Program-made: the position numbers and the translations under genes | DNA from: Melioribacteraceae bacterium | GTDB lineage: Bacteria; Bacteroidota; Ignavibacteria; Ignavibacteriales; Melioribacteraceae | NCBI GenBank assembly: GCA_021739765.1 | Contig: JAIPBD010000028.1 | Span: 1 to 48,063 of the forward strand | DNA: 48,063 nt | Direction of reading: 5' to 3' | Shown: positions 25,097 through 33,377 of the stretch, in pieces | How the letters are laid out: every line of letters starts with the position of its first letter | How positions within the stretch are numbered: the first letter of the stretch is position 1 | The notes under the pieces: generated by a model | The model's input: only the letters and a program-made list of their open reading frames with translations | Database searches by the model: none | What the model was told of the DNA's origin: nothing

Positions 25097-26638
25097 CTAT
25101 TTAATCGTAACCGTGATTGTTTTTGAAACATTGTTGGAAATGTCACTTGCCGTAACATTCGTTTTCTTACCAATTGCACCGACTGCCTCCAGCAATGCCT
25201 TTGCGTTGTCAGTCTGATTTACTGTCAGTTTTATTATGCTTTGATCAGCCACACTCCACGTATATTTCGGATCCAAATTAAAAAGAAAAGAAGACGCGGT
25301 TAAAATTCTTGTTGCGTTCTGAAGCATAGTTAATGAATCAATTCCATCAGGATCACTTTGTGTGGAATTTATATAAATACCCGATTTCACCGAGTAGAAA
25401 GTTGAACTATTGTATTCAGCCAGAAGGGTCGAGCCCGCACCCGTAAAAGTATTTCCAACTAATGATAATCTTAACAAATGGGTATTGTTTCCCCTTTTTG
25501 GTGAATAATAGTTCAAAATATAAAAACTTGATGAGTAGCTGTCAATTTCATTCTGAATTTCTAAAAACTTGTCAGTCAGTTCGTTGGCTTGACTGATTGA
25601 ATAAAACCCGGCTGTTCCAAGTTCGTCAAGAATTTCGGGTTCAATATCGTTCCCCAAACCGACTGTATAAACTTGTTTGCCGGTTACAGCTGATTTGGCG
25701 GAGTTAAAACTCGTTGAACTTTGGGTATCTTTGCCATCGGTAAAAACTATTAACATACTTTGAACAACATTACTAAATGAAAATTGGTCGATTAATTGAG
25801 CCGCGCCGACAACAAAAGCGCCGTACAAATTTGTTGTCGCGAATCCCGTAGTTATTGAATTAATTGCCGATTTTAGAAGAGCAGAATTTGAAGTAAATCC
25901 CTGTACCAAAATGGGTGAATCGGAAAACGTGTATACCGCTATTTCTTGATTATCAATAATATTATCGACGAGTGCAATTGCCGCTTGTTTGATCGTATCT
26001 AAATCATTTCCCAAACTTGTGCTGTTATCCAACATAAGAACTGTTTTTATCGAGTGCGGAATTTGATCTTTTTGCTTTATTGTATAATTACTTTCTTTCG
26101 CGGAAATAGCTTCGCCATTTTCCGATAGTTCAAAATCACTGCTATCCAAACCAGGCAAACCGATTCCGTCTAAATTCAATACTTGAAAAATTACCGAGAC
26201 TAAATTTGGCGGCGAAATGGAGGAACTATCCTTTTGAAAAATATAACCCGAATCACCGGAAATTTTAGATTTTGTTCGAAAGTTCCAGATCGGACCTTTA
26301 GCGGATTCACCGTCAACAGTTGTTGAAATTATTTGCCAATAGTAAACAGTTCCATCATTCAGGCCAGATACGGATATGAATTTATCTTTAATGCCCGCTG
26401 CGATTACCGTCTCCGGTGGAGATTTTGTATCAAAAAGTACATTAAATTTTTCTGAATTATTAGCACTCCACGAAAGTGTAACCGCCGGTAATTGATCGCT
26501 AGAATTATTTGATGGCCGAGGTGAATTTGGAATCTCATCACTGGAAATGGTTATATTATTGGTTCCTTCCAATGAACACGAATAAATGGAGAAAACTGTG
26601 ACAATTGAAAGGAGAAACTTTCTGAAAAAATTAGACAT
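25097..26638 (-). CDS. VWA-domain surface lipoprotein with FN3-like module
   Basis: I place the start at ATG 26638, giving 513 residues with a lipoprotein signal peptide (MSNFFRKFLLSIVTVFSIYSC; lipobox ending in Cys21), shown here by its positions. The frame is open further upstream but lacks a signal there. After it come an FN3-like segment (LSWSANNSEKFNVLFDT to WNFRTKS) and a von Willebrand A domain with MIDAS DNSTS near residue 205 (VLMLDNSTSLGNDL). Then TDGKDTQSS and further strands follow. It likely acts outside the cytoplasm as an adhesion or assembly factor. Its ATG overlaps the stop of the Ste24-like protease gene by 8 bases, so the two are coupled. Confidence 0.8.
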   Translation of the reverse strand: MSNFFRKFLLSIVTVFSIYSCSLEGTNNITISSDEIPNSPRPSNNSSDQLPAVTLSWSANNSEKFNVLFDTKSPPETVIAAGIKDKFISVSGLNDGTVYYWQIISTTVDGESAKGPIWNFRTKSKISGDSGYIFQKDSSSISPPNLVSVIFQVLNLDGIGLPGLDSSDFELSENGEAISAKESNYTIKQKDQIPHSIKTVLMLDNSTSLGNDLDTIKQAAIALVDNIIDNQEIAVYTFSDSPILVQGFTSNSALLKSAINSITTGFATTNLYGAFVVGAAQLIDQFSFSNVVQSMLIVFTDGKDTQSSTSFNSAKSAVTGKQVYTVGLGNDIEPEILDELGTAGFYSISQANELTDKFLEIQNEIDSYSSSFYILNYYSPKRGNNTHLLRLSLVGNTFTGAGSTLLAEYNSSTFYSVKSGIYINSTQSDPDGIDSLTMLQNATRILTASSFLFNLDPKYTWSVADQSIIKLTVNQTDNAKALLEAVGAIGKKTNVTASDISNNVSKTITVTIK

Positions 26639-27719
26639 TATTGATAAATCCAATTCTATTTTTAATTGATGGATGACTGTAAAAGAACCATTCAACTAAA
26701 GGATGGGGATCTTTATCACCAAGATTCTGTTCATTCAATTTTTCAAGCGTATTTGCAAAAACTTCCTTTTTCCCGGTGGATTTAACAGCATATTCATCTG
26801 CTTGATATTCATATTTCCTTGAAATCGAGGAATTTATCGGTGAAGTTATTATCCCGATCAACATCGCAAATAAACTTAAAAGAGGCAAAGCAGCGATATC
26901 CGTTAATGAGTCGAATCCAAACCAATCGAGTGAAAAACTGTACAATTGGGCAATTACAAAAAGCGTCAGGTAACTCATCAAAGTGCCGAAAGCAATATTT
27001 TTTAGAATATGATTGTATTTGTAATGACCAAGCTCGTGAGCGATTACGGTTTCAATTTCATCATCCGAAAACTTATCGAGCAAAGTATCACCTAAAATTA
27101 TCCGTTTCGTTTTCCCCAATCCGGCAAACGCGGCGTTCGCTTTTTTTGTGTTTTTACTCATATCGAATTTGTAAACATTTTCGATATTAATCTTTACATC
27201 TTTGGTTAACGCCAGAATTTTATCCTTCAGATTCTCATTTTCGAGCGGTGTAATTTTATAAAATATTGGCATTATTATTACCGGAACGATTCTGGCAAGG
27301 ACTACTGAAACCAAAAATAAGAGTGTCGCGAAAGGCAGCCACCATAATTCTTGAAATTTTTGAAGACTGTAATAAAAAAGTAACAAAATCGGCAATCCAA
27401 TTATACCGCCAACCAGCAGACCTTTCAGATCCTCCAAAAGCCATCTGAATATTGTTTGATTGGAGAGATTGTACTTATGTTCCAGATAATATTCAGTATA
27501 ATATTTCACCGGAAAAAATATCATGGAAGAAATAAAACCAATACATATCACAAATAACAAAAATTGTAAATAGGGCGAAGTTGTATAATCAGCCAGTAAT
27601 GTTATCACTTCTCGGGAATAACCTAAAAAGACAAAGAGGAAAATGAGGATAAATGAAACAATCGCCTTTCCTATTCCGACAAATAGTTTGATATTATTAT
27701 ATTTTTTCGCTTCGGTCAT
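26631..27719 (-). CDS. M48 family zinc metalloprotease, Ste24/CAAX-protease-like
   Basis: The 362-residue membrane protease has several N-terminal hydrophobic segments and the zinc motif HELGH at 228-232. Downstream is EYQADEYAV, which provides the third ligand Glu. The segment NTKKANAAFAGLGKTKRIILGDTLL before HExxH is the usual Ste24/HtpX-like substrate strand, here recognised through NAAFAGLG and RIILGDTL. It is longer than HtpX and closer to the Ste24 arrangement. It likely degrades or matures membrane or periplasmic proteins. It is the first gene of the pair with the VWA lipoprotein. Confidence 0.88.
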   Translation of the reverse strand: MTEAKKYNNIKLFVGIGKAIVSFILIFLFVFLGYSREVITLLADYTTSPYLQFLLFVICIGFISSMIFFPVKYYTEYYLEHKYNLSNQTIFRWLLEDLKGLLVGGIIGLPILLLFYYSLQKFQELWWLPFATLLFLVSVVLARIVPVIIMPIFYKITPLENENLKDKILALTKDVKINIENVYKFDMSKNTKKANAAFAGLGKTKRIILGDTLLDKFSDDEIETVIAHELGHYKYNHILKNIAFGTLMSYLTLFVIAQLYSFSLDWFGFDSLTDIAALPLLSLFAMLIGIITSPINSSISRKYEYQADEYAVKSTGKKEVFANTLEKLNEQNLGDKDPHPLVEWFFYSHPSIKNRIGFINNV

Positions 27720-27894
27720 TCCAAATTTCTAACTTTATGAAGTTGTAAGATAGCTAAATCAAAAAATAATTGAACCGAATAAATTCTTACCAAATTTACC
27801 TGACAATGCTTGAATCCAATAATTTGGCATTGATTTTATTTCATTTAACCAATAAGTTATTCTCATATCATTCAAACTATAAATCAGACCAAAT

Positions 27895-29316
27895 ATGTTG
27901 TTTAAAATCATCTTTGTGCTAGGAACATTAGTCGCAGGGCTTTTACAATTCCAGCAAGATTCACTTAGAATTACAGAGCAAATGTTCACGAGGGAAGATC
28001 TTGTGTCCGATTTGGAATTTATGTTTGAAAGATTTGACGAAATCCACCCTAATCTTTACGCAAATGCTGATAAAAACCGAATGTCGGAGAAGATAAAAAT
28101 CGTTGTTGATTCAATGTCAAGTGGAACACGAATGGATTTTTGGAAAAATGTTGCACCTCTGGCTTCAGATTTAAATGATGGTCACACATCACTTCTGTTT
28201 CCTTCCGAAGAGCGGAAACAATATTTTATCGAAGGTGGGAAACTATTCCCCTTCGAAGTTTATACACGCAAAGGGAAGCTATTTATTCAAAGATATTTTG
28301 GGGAAAACTTGAAATTTCATCCGGGATCGGAGATTATTTCGATTAATAAAATTCCCGCGAAAGATATAATCAGCAAGATGAAAGATTATTTAAGCGCTGA
28401 ACGAGAATCGTTCAAGGAACAATTAGTAAGCTACAACTTTCACTCATTTTTCTGGGCGCTTTTCAAATCCTCCGGTACATTTTTGATTAAATACATTTCC
28501 GCGTATGATAACGAGCAATACAGCGCGGTCGTAACAGGATTAAATCAATTTGAGTTTGAATTCAGCAAACGGAATTCATTGAAAGAAACGGCTGTAAATC
28601 TATTTGGATTGGAGATTTTTCCCGAATATAATTCGGCATTGTTAAAAATTGGAATGTTTTCATACAACAATTTTTTTGAGGCTTTTGTTGATTCCTCGAT
28701 GAATGAAATTAACAAAAATAACTGTGAATATTTGATTCTGGATATCCGACAAAATCGAGGCGGAAATTCAAATCTCGGCGATAAACTGATCACATATTTT
28801 TATGACCAACCGTTTTCACAGTTTGAAAAAATTGAAATCAAACTGAGCGACACGGTTAAATCAATGAATTGGTTTGATAATAATCTGATAAGCGGAAAAC
28901 CGGAAGCGAAACGATTGGTATTCGAACTTCCCGATATTAAATTCGAAAAACCGGATAATTTTTTCGAAGGAGAAGTGTTTCTTCTTACCAGTCCTTTTAC
29001 TTTTTCAAGTGCCAACGCCTTTGCGAGCGCGTTTAAATGTTACGAAATGGGTACCATAATTGGTGAAGAAACCGGAGGATTGACGGTATCGTACAGCGAT
29101 TTATTGACATTCAAACTTCCAAAAACAAAATTAACTGCGGGTGTTTCGCATAAACGAATGTTTGAAGCCTGCGGAAATGACAACGGCAGAGGTGTTATTC
29201 CACATCATTATGTTACTCCAAATTTCGCGGCACCCGATGTTGATACCGTACTAAATTATACATTAGATCTTATCGCCTCAAAGCGCGCCAAATCATATTC
29301 ATTAAATAAAAACTGA
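27895..29316 (+). CDS. S41-type (tail-specific) serine peptidase, secreted
   Basis: The 473-residue product has a short hydrophobic start (MLFKIIFVLGTLVAGLLQF, a signal peptide or anchor) and a C-terminal S41 domain. Landmarks are YLILDIRQNRGGNSNLG, then VFLLTSPFTFSSANAFASAF (predicted catalytic Ser in the SSANAFA turn) and GTIIGEETGG. The N-terminal half has the helical LEFMFERFDEIHPNLYAN region common in S41 proteins of this phylum. It is divergent from the M48 gene; the 175-base spacer holds both promoters, but I see no clear match to a consensus there. No clear Shine-Dalgarno precedes the ATG. Confidence 0.82.
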   Translation: MLFKIIFVLGTLVAGLLQFQQDSLRITEQMFTREDLVSDLEFMFERFDEIHPNLYANADKNRMSEKIKIVVDSMSSGTRMDFWKNVAPLASDLNDGHTSLLFPSEERKQYFIEGGKLFPFEVYTRKGKLFIQRYFGENLKFHPGSEIISINKIPAKDIISKMKDYLSAERESFKEQLVSYNFHSFFWALFKSSGTFLIKYISAYDNEQYSAVVTGLNQFEFEFSKRNSLKETAVNLFGLEIFPEYNSALLKIGMFSYNNFFEAFVDSSMNEINKNNCEYLILDIRQNRGGNSNLGDKLITYFYDQPFSQFEKIEIKLSDTVKSMNWFDNNLISGKPEAKRLVFELPDIKFEKPDNFFEGEVFLLTSPFTFSSANAFASAFKCYEMGTIIGEETGGLTVSYSDLLTFKLPKTKLTAGVSHKRMFEACGNDNGRGVIPHHYVTPNFAAPDVDTVLNYTLDLIASKRAKSYSLNKN

Positions 29317-29342
29317 TGCGGAAATTTGTTTTTTGTTTTATC

Positions 29343-29360
29343 TATCGTATATTTACGATA
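29343..29360. promoter_or_regulatory. ArsR-type operator palindrome
   Basis: Perfect arms TATCGTA and TACGATA are separated by TATT, 18 bases before the arsR start codon. Position and sequence style fit the autoregulatory operator of an ArsR/SmtB repressor. An extra half-like CGAT follows at 29363-29366. Confidence 0.7.
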
Positions 29361-29378
29361 AACGATTGAGGATGGTTG

Positions 29379-29723
29379 ATGGCACTAAACAAATCTGAAA
29401 TATTTGAACAAAATGACATAAAGATTGCTTTAATTTGTAAAGCGCTATCCCACCCGGCCCGTGTGAAAATTCTAAAAATATTGACTGAATTAAATGTTTG
29501 TATGTGCGGAGATATTGTTAATCTAATTCCGCTTTCACAATCAACTGTATCGCAGCATCTGAAAGAACTTAAAAATGCAGGATTAATTAAAGGTGCAATC
29601 GACGGACCAAAAGTTTGTTATTGTGCCGATAAACAAAAAATTCAAGATTCTTTTCAAATAATAAATGAATTTCAAAATCAACTGATCGATTCCCAAGGAG
29701 GATGCAAAAATGGAAAATGCTAA
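29379..29723 (+). CDS. arsR: ArsR/SmtB family metalloid-responsive repressor
   Basis: This 114-residue winged-helix repressor has ALSHPARVKILKIL, then LSQSTVSQHLKELKNAGLI as the recognition helix, followed by the wing. Cysteines C41 and C43 (NVCMCGDIV) lie at the position of the ArsR metalloid-binding CxC, and a further pair C109 and C114 is at the C-terminus. The reading frame could start at a TTG directly before, but ATG 29379 with AGGA upstream is preferred. It overlaps arsM by 14 bases, so repressor and methylase are made together. It should release its operator when As(III) binds. Confidence 0.88.
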   Translation: MALNKSEIFEQNDIKIALICKALSHPARVKILKILTELNVCMCGDIVNLIPLSQSTVSQHLKELKNAGLIKGAIDGPKVCYCADKQKIQDSFQIINEFQNQLIDSQGGCKNGKC

Positions 29724-30498
29724 TCAAATTAAAAATATCGTAAAAGAGAAATACGGTGAAATCGCAAAAGCTCAAGGAGAAAAATCTTGCTGCGGCAGTT
29801 CAAAAGTTGTGGATTACACAATGTTTCAAGATAGCTACGACAATTTGGAAGGACACGTTCAAGATGCCGATCTTGGGCTCGGGTGTGGTTTACCTACCGA
29901 AGTTGCCGGAATTAAAACAGGCGACACAGTTTTGGATTTAGGCTGTGGTGCGGGAAATGATGTTTTCGTAGCGCGAACATTGGTTGGAAACGACGGCAAA
30001 GTTATCGGTCTTGATATGACCGAGGACATGATTGAACTCGCGGAAAAAAACAATCGCAAACTTGGATTTGGGAATGTGGAATTCCGGCTTGGCGAAATTG
30101 AAAAAATGCCTGTTGAAGATGATTCGATTGATGTTGTTATCAGCAACTGCGTCTTGAATCTTGTTCCGGATAAAGAAAAATCATTCGCGGAGATTTACCG
30201 TGTGTTAAAAAGCGGTGCCCATTTCTGCGTGTCGGATATTGTGATTGAAGGTGAATTAAATGAAGAGCTTAAAAAATCGGCAGAAATGTATGCCGGATGC
30301 GTTGCCGGAGCAATTCAAAAAGATGAATATCTCGGTATCATCGAAAAAGCCGGTTTCAAAAACGTGGATGTAGCAAAATCAAAAACGATTACGCTTCCCG
30401 ATCATTTGCTTCAAAAATATTTGGATGACGAATCCTTAGCGGATTATAAAAACCGAGAAATCGGGATTTTCAGCATTACGGTAAAGGCTGAGAAATAA
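29710..30498 (+). CDS. arsM: Arsenite S-adenosylmethionine methyltransferase ArsM
   Basis: This 262-residue enzyme methylates As(III) with SAM, giving volatile or less retained methyl arsenicals. It has SAM motif I as VLDLGCGAGNDVFVA (75-89) and the substrate cysteines C59, C147 and C197; the 50-residue gap between the last two equals that of characterised ArsM proteins. A CC pair at 27-28 may supply a fourth thiol. It is co-transcribed with arsR. No arsB, acr3 or arsC accompanies it here. Confidence 0.93.
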   Translation: MENANQIKNIVKEKYGEIAKAQGEKSCCGSSKVVDYTMFQDSYDNLEGHVQDADLGLGCGLPTEVAGIKTGDTVLDLGCGAGNDVFVARTLVGNDGKVIGLDMTEDMIELAEKNNRKLGFGNVEFRLGEIEKMPVEDDSIDVVISNCVLNLVPDKEKSFAEIYRVLKSGAHFCVSDIVIEGELNEELKKSAEMYAGCVAGAIQKDEYLGIIEKAGFKNVDVAKSKTITLPDHLLQKYLDDESLADYKNREIGIFSITVKAEK

Positions 30499-30511
30499 TC
30501 AAATAAATTAA

Positions 30512-30778
30512 TCATTCTGAATTATGGGGGGTTTGCTGAATACCAAAAAGCGTTCCCTCCAAACTAATGTCTTCGTCAATATCCGGTTAGTAGATTCCGC
30601 TTACATTGCCAATTATTTCATAAATATTAAGCTGCTCTTCAGTAGCCGATTTAAGTCTCCAAGACCAATCCGATGGGATACTGATTGGTCGTCCGGCTTC
30701 CAGATTTGAAGTTATAGAACTGTCATCAACTTCAATTGTTTTCACTTTAGCATCTATAATTTCCGCTGGACTGTTCAT
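30512..30778 (-). pseudogene. DUF2442 family gene interrupted by an in-frame stop
   Basis: The frame from ATG 30778 translates to the DUF2442 pattern: EAGRPISIPSDWSWRLKSAT, then NIYEIIGNVSGIY, a TAA at 30587-30589, and after it PDIDEDISLEGTLFGI up to a TGA at 30512. In this family GIHWPDIDEDISVEGLL is nearly invariant, so the stop replaces the conserved Trp (TGG to TAA). DUF2442 proteins are small and often paired with DUF4160 in antitoxin-like pairs; no intact partner is visible. Unless the stop is read through, the product lacks its last 25 residues. Confidence 0.75.
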
Positions 30779-30896
30779 TCCATTATTCTTCAACTATTGC
30801 TTGATTTCCTTTACTGATTTTTCCATCAGATTTAATTGACTATTCGAGAAGCCGGAATTTTTACACAAGGATACTGAGACTGTGTGAAAACCTTAA

Positions 30897-30916
30897 AACC
30901 GTTGAAACGGTTCTAC
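30897..30916 (-). repeat. REP-like hairpin with GTAG foot (copy 1)
   Basis: On the minus strand the order is GTAG, stem AACCGT, loop TTCA, stem ACGGTT. The layout matches copy 2 at 47833-47855 although the stem sequence differs. A GTAG tetranucleotide at the foot of a small hairpin is the recognition layout known for RAYT (TnpA-REP) elements. Confidence 0.5.
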
Positions 30917-30938
30917 ATAAAATTCGCTCTTATTCTTA

Positions 30939-32477
30939 TTAATGCCTCCAAAGCTGGCGATCCAAACTCCGGTATTGAATGGCTTCGCTGATGTGCGAAG
31001 TCATTATTTTATCTGAATTTTCCAGATCGGCGATTGTTCGGCTCACTTTTAAAATCCGGTCGTAAGCCCGCGCTGAAAGTCCCAGTTTCGTCATGGCCAT
31101 TTTAATTAATTCTCTTCCCGCTGTATCTAATTTGCAAAACTCCCGAACTTCCCTTGTTCCCATATCCGCATTATTATTAATATGTTCCAATTTTATAAAT
31201 CTTGATATTTGAGTTTGTCTCGCCCCAACAACCCTTTTCCGGATATCCACCGATGACTCGCTCTCTGCCTCGGATGAAAGTTCTTTGTATTTAACGGCGG
31301 GAACTTCAATATGTATATCAATCCTATCAAGCAGCGGTCCCGAAATTTTTCCCATGTATCTTTGAATCATTACCGAGTTACAAGTACATTCTTTGTTTGG
31401 GTCGGTTAAATAACCGCACGGACAAGGATTCATAGCTGCGGCAAGCATAAAATTTGCGGGAAAATCGACCGACATTTTCGAACGGCTTATTGTTACTCGA
31501 TAATCTTCCATCGGTTGGCGCATAACTTCGAGAACATTTTTTTTGAATTCAGGCAGTTCATCCAAAAATAAAACTCCGTGATGCGCAAAGGAAACTTCTC
31601 CCGGACGTGGAAATGATCCGCCACCGATCAAAGCAGCATCCGAAACTGTGTGGTGCGGACTACGAAACGGTCGTTCGGTGATTAAAGATTTTTCAGAAGA
31701 TAAAATACCCGCAACGGAATGAATTTTTGTTGTTTCGAGCGCTTCGTTAAATGTTAAAGGCGGAAGAATTGAAGGAAACCTTTTCGCCAGCATCGTTTTG
31801 CCGGAACCGGGAGGACCGATCATCAAAATATTATGCCCGCCTGCCGCAGCAATTTCTAATGCTCTTTTTACATTTTCCTGCCCTTTTACATCTGAAAAAT
31901 CGAGTGAATATTCGTTGACCGCTGAAAAGAGTTCATTGATATTCGATTTTATCGGAATGCAATCTAATTCCCCATCCAAAAAATTCACAACCGATTTTAA
32001 GTTTGTCATGCCGTAAACATTGATTCCTTCAACAATTGCGGCTTCCTTTGCGGATTCCTCCGGAAGAATAATGTTCTGATAACCGAGTTTTTTTGCTTCG
32101 ACCGCAATTGGTAATGCGCCTTTCACTGAACGAAGGGAACCATCAAGCGATAATTCACCGAGCAGAATTGTTTTTTCAAGGTTGATAAAGCTGACCAATT
32201 CAACCGAAACCATTACGCCGATAGCTATTGGCAAGTCGTAAGCGCTTCCTTCTTTTTTGATATCGGCCGGAGCCAAATTAACGGTGAATTTTCGGAGTGG
32301 ATAATTGAATCCGGAGTTTTTAATCGCGGCAATAACCCTTTCTCTACTTTCCTTAACCGCGTTGTCGGGTAAACCTACAACGGTAAAACCGGGAATCTGT
32401 TTTTCCACATGTGTTTCTACTTCCACCACATAGGCATCAATACCAATCGTTGCTGCTGAATAAACTTTTGAGAGCAT
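30939..32477 (-). CDS. comM: YifB/ComM family Mg-chelatase-like AAA ATPase
   Basis: The 512-residue protein has the ChlI/Lon-like N-terminal domain (GIDAYVVEVETHVEKQIPGF, FTVNLAPADIKKEGSAYDLPIA), a central AAA module with Walker A GPPGSGKT and DELPEF, then a cysteine set in NPCPCGYLTDPNKECTC and a C-terminal helical domain with LGLSARAYDRILKVSRTIADL. Bacterial ComM (YifB) is a hexameric helicase that helps branch migration during natural transformation. It stands alone, 133 bases downstream of the preceding methyltransferase gene. Confidence 0.93.
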   Translation of the reverse strand: MLSKVYSAATIGIDAYVVEVETHVEKQIPGFTVVGLPDNAVKESRERVIAAIKNSGFNYPLRKFTVNLAPADIKKEGSAYDLPIAIGVMVSVELVSFINLEKTILLGELSLDGSLRSVKGALPIAVEAKKLGYQNIILPEESAKEAAIVEGINVYGMTNLKSVVNFLDGELDCIPIKSNINELFSAVNEYSLDFSDVKGQENVKRALEIAAAGGHNILMIGPPGSGKTMLAKRFPSILPPLTFNEALETTKIHSVAGILSSEKSLITERPFRSPHHTVSDAALIGGGSFPRPGEVSFAHHGVLFLDELPEFKKNVLEVMRQPMEDYRVTISRSKMSVDFPANFMLAAAMNPCPCGYLTDPNKECTCNSVMIQRYMGKISGPLLDRIDIHIEVPAVKYKELSSEAESESSVDIRKRVVGARQTQISRFIKLEHINNNADMGTREVREFCKLDTAGRELIKMAMTKLGLSARAYDRILKVSRTIADLENSDKIMTSHISEAIQYRSLDRQLWRH

Positions 32478-32610
32478 ATTTAATTACACTAATTGTTAAT
32501 AAACAAATTAGAAAAATAACATTAAGTATCAAAAGCTGGGAATGTTAAAAAGCTGGATTTGAAAAATTATGGAAATAAGTTGAGTTGTAATCCTGAGGAA
32601 GAAATATCCG

Positions 32611-33303
32611 TTACAATTTTATTGCATCAATAATTATCGAGTTATACAGAACCTTATAATTGGAATTTCTAGAATCGTTTTCAGCAGACCGATAAATGAA
32701 ACCGTTTTTTGCGTTCCAATCATTTTGAACGAATTTTCCTTGCTCATCATAGTATTCGAGCAATTTTACTTTAAATTTTTCCGACGGGAATAGTTGAGTT
32801 AAAGTTTTGTAATTATATAATATTTTATGATCATCCGCTCCCGGTCCGAAACCGCCGGGTTTTACATATTCGAAGTAATCCTTATCGGGATTAAATCCAT
32901 CGGGCACAGCGATTCTTAAGCAACCGCCTTTTTTTAGAAATAGAAAGCAATTCCGAACCGCCGTTTTCGCTTCATCCCTATCTAAATGCTCCCAAACGTG
33001 TTCAGCCAGCATAAAATCAACCGATGAAGGTGAAAAAGACCTCTCCCAATCAGACATTTTGAGGATGTCCAAAAAATAATTATTTGTGGGAATCCATCCT
33101 TTTTTAAATCGACCCGAGGAACCGATTACAATCTTCAGCTCAGAATTTTTATGGAATCGTAGAATGAACCAACCCCAAATAGAACTTGGTACAGTCCAAA
33201 GAAAATGAATCATTTTTTTTAAGCAAGGAATTCTCTTAAAAAGTAATCTTAATACGTTCGTGGTATAATAATCAAAAGATGAGCCATACAATTTTTTCAT
33301 CAC
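32611..33303 (-). CDS. Class I SAM-dependent methyltransferase-like protein
   Basis: The 230-residue product fits the predicted SAM methyltransferase group with a late-strand signature: VDFMLAEHVWEHLDRDEA, CFLFLKKGGCLRIAVPDGFNPD and GPGADDHKILYN. The motif I region reads KIVIGSSGRFKKGWIPTN, a short GxSG-type loop also seen in the COG4627-like group. A hydrophobic N-terminal stretch (FLWTVPSSIWGWFIL) may associate it with the membrane. Homologues are usually found with polysaccharide genes, but here neighbours are comM and a T9SS protein. Substrate unknown. Confidence 0.7.
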   Translation of the reverse strand: MMKKLYGSSFDYYTTNVLRLLFKRIPCLKKMIHFLWTVPSSIWGWFILRFHKNSELKIVIGSSGRFKKGWIPTNNYFLDILKMSDWERSFSPSSVDFMLAEHVWEHLDRDEAKTAVRNCFLFLKKGGCLRIAVPDGFNPDKDYFEYVKPGGFGPGADDHKILYNYKTLTQLFPSEKFKVKLLEYYDEQGKFVQNDWNAKNGFIYRSAENDSRNSNYKVLYNSIIIDAIKL

Positions 33304-33377
33304 AATTCATCTGGTTGGTTTGTAATAATTGTCTTCGGAATCAAACTATTAAAAATTTCGGTAGGAGGTGATTTTTT

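Larger units (their letters stand above)
30499..30938. other. 440-bp convergent region without an intact gene
   Basis: It lies between the converging arsM and comM genes. It holds a decayed DUF2442 gene (30512-30778) and a REP-like hairpin (30897-30916). I see no intact gene and no strong terminator with a T-tract. Confidence 0.7.

Noticed and set aside
26819-27190. Plus-strand open frame of 123 codons
   Set aside because: It lies wholly inside the Ste24-like protease gene on the other strand, with no signature of its own; a shadow frame.
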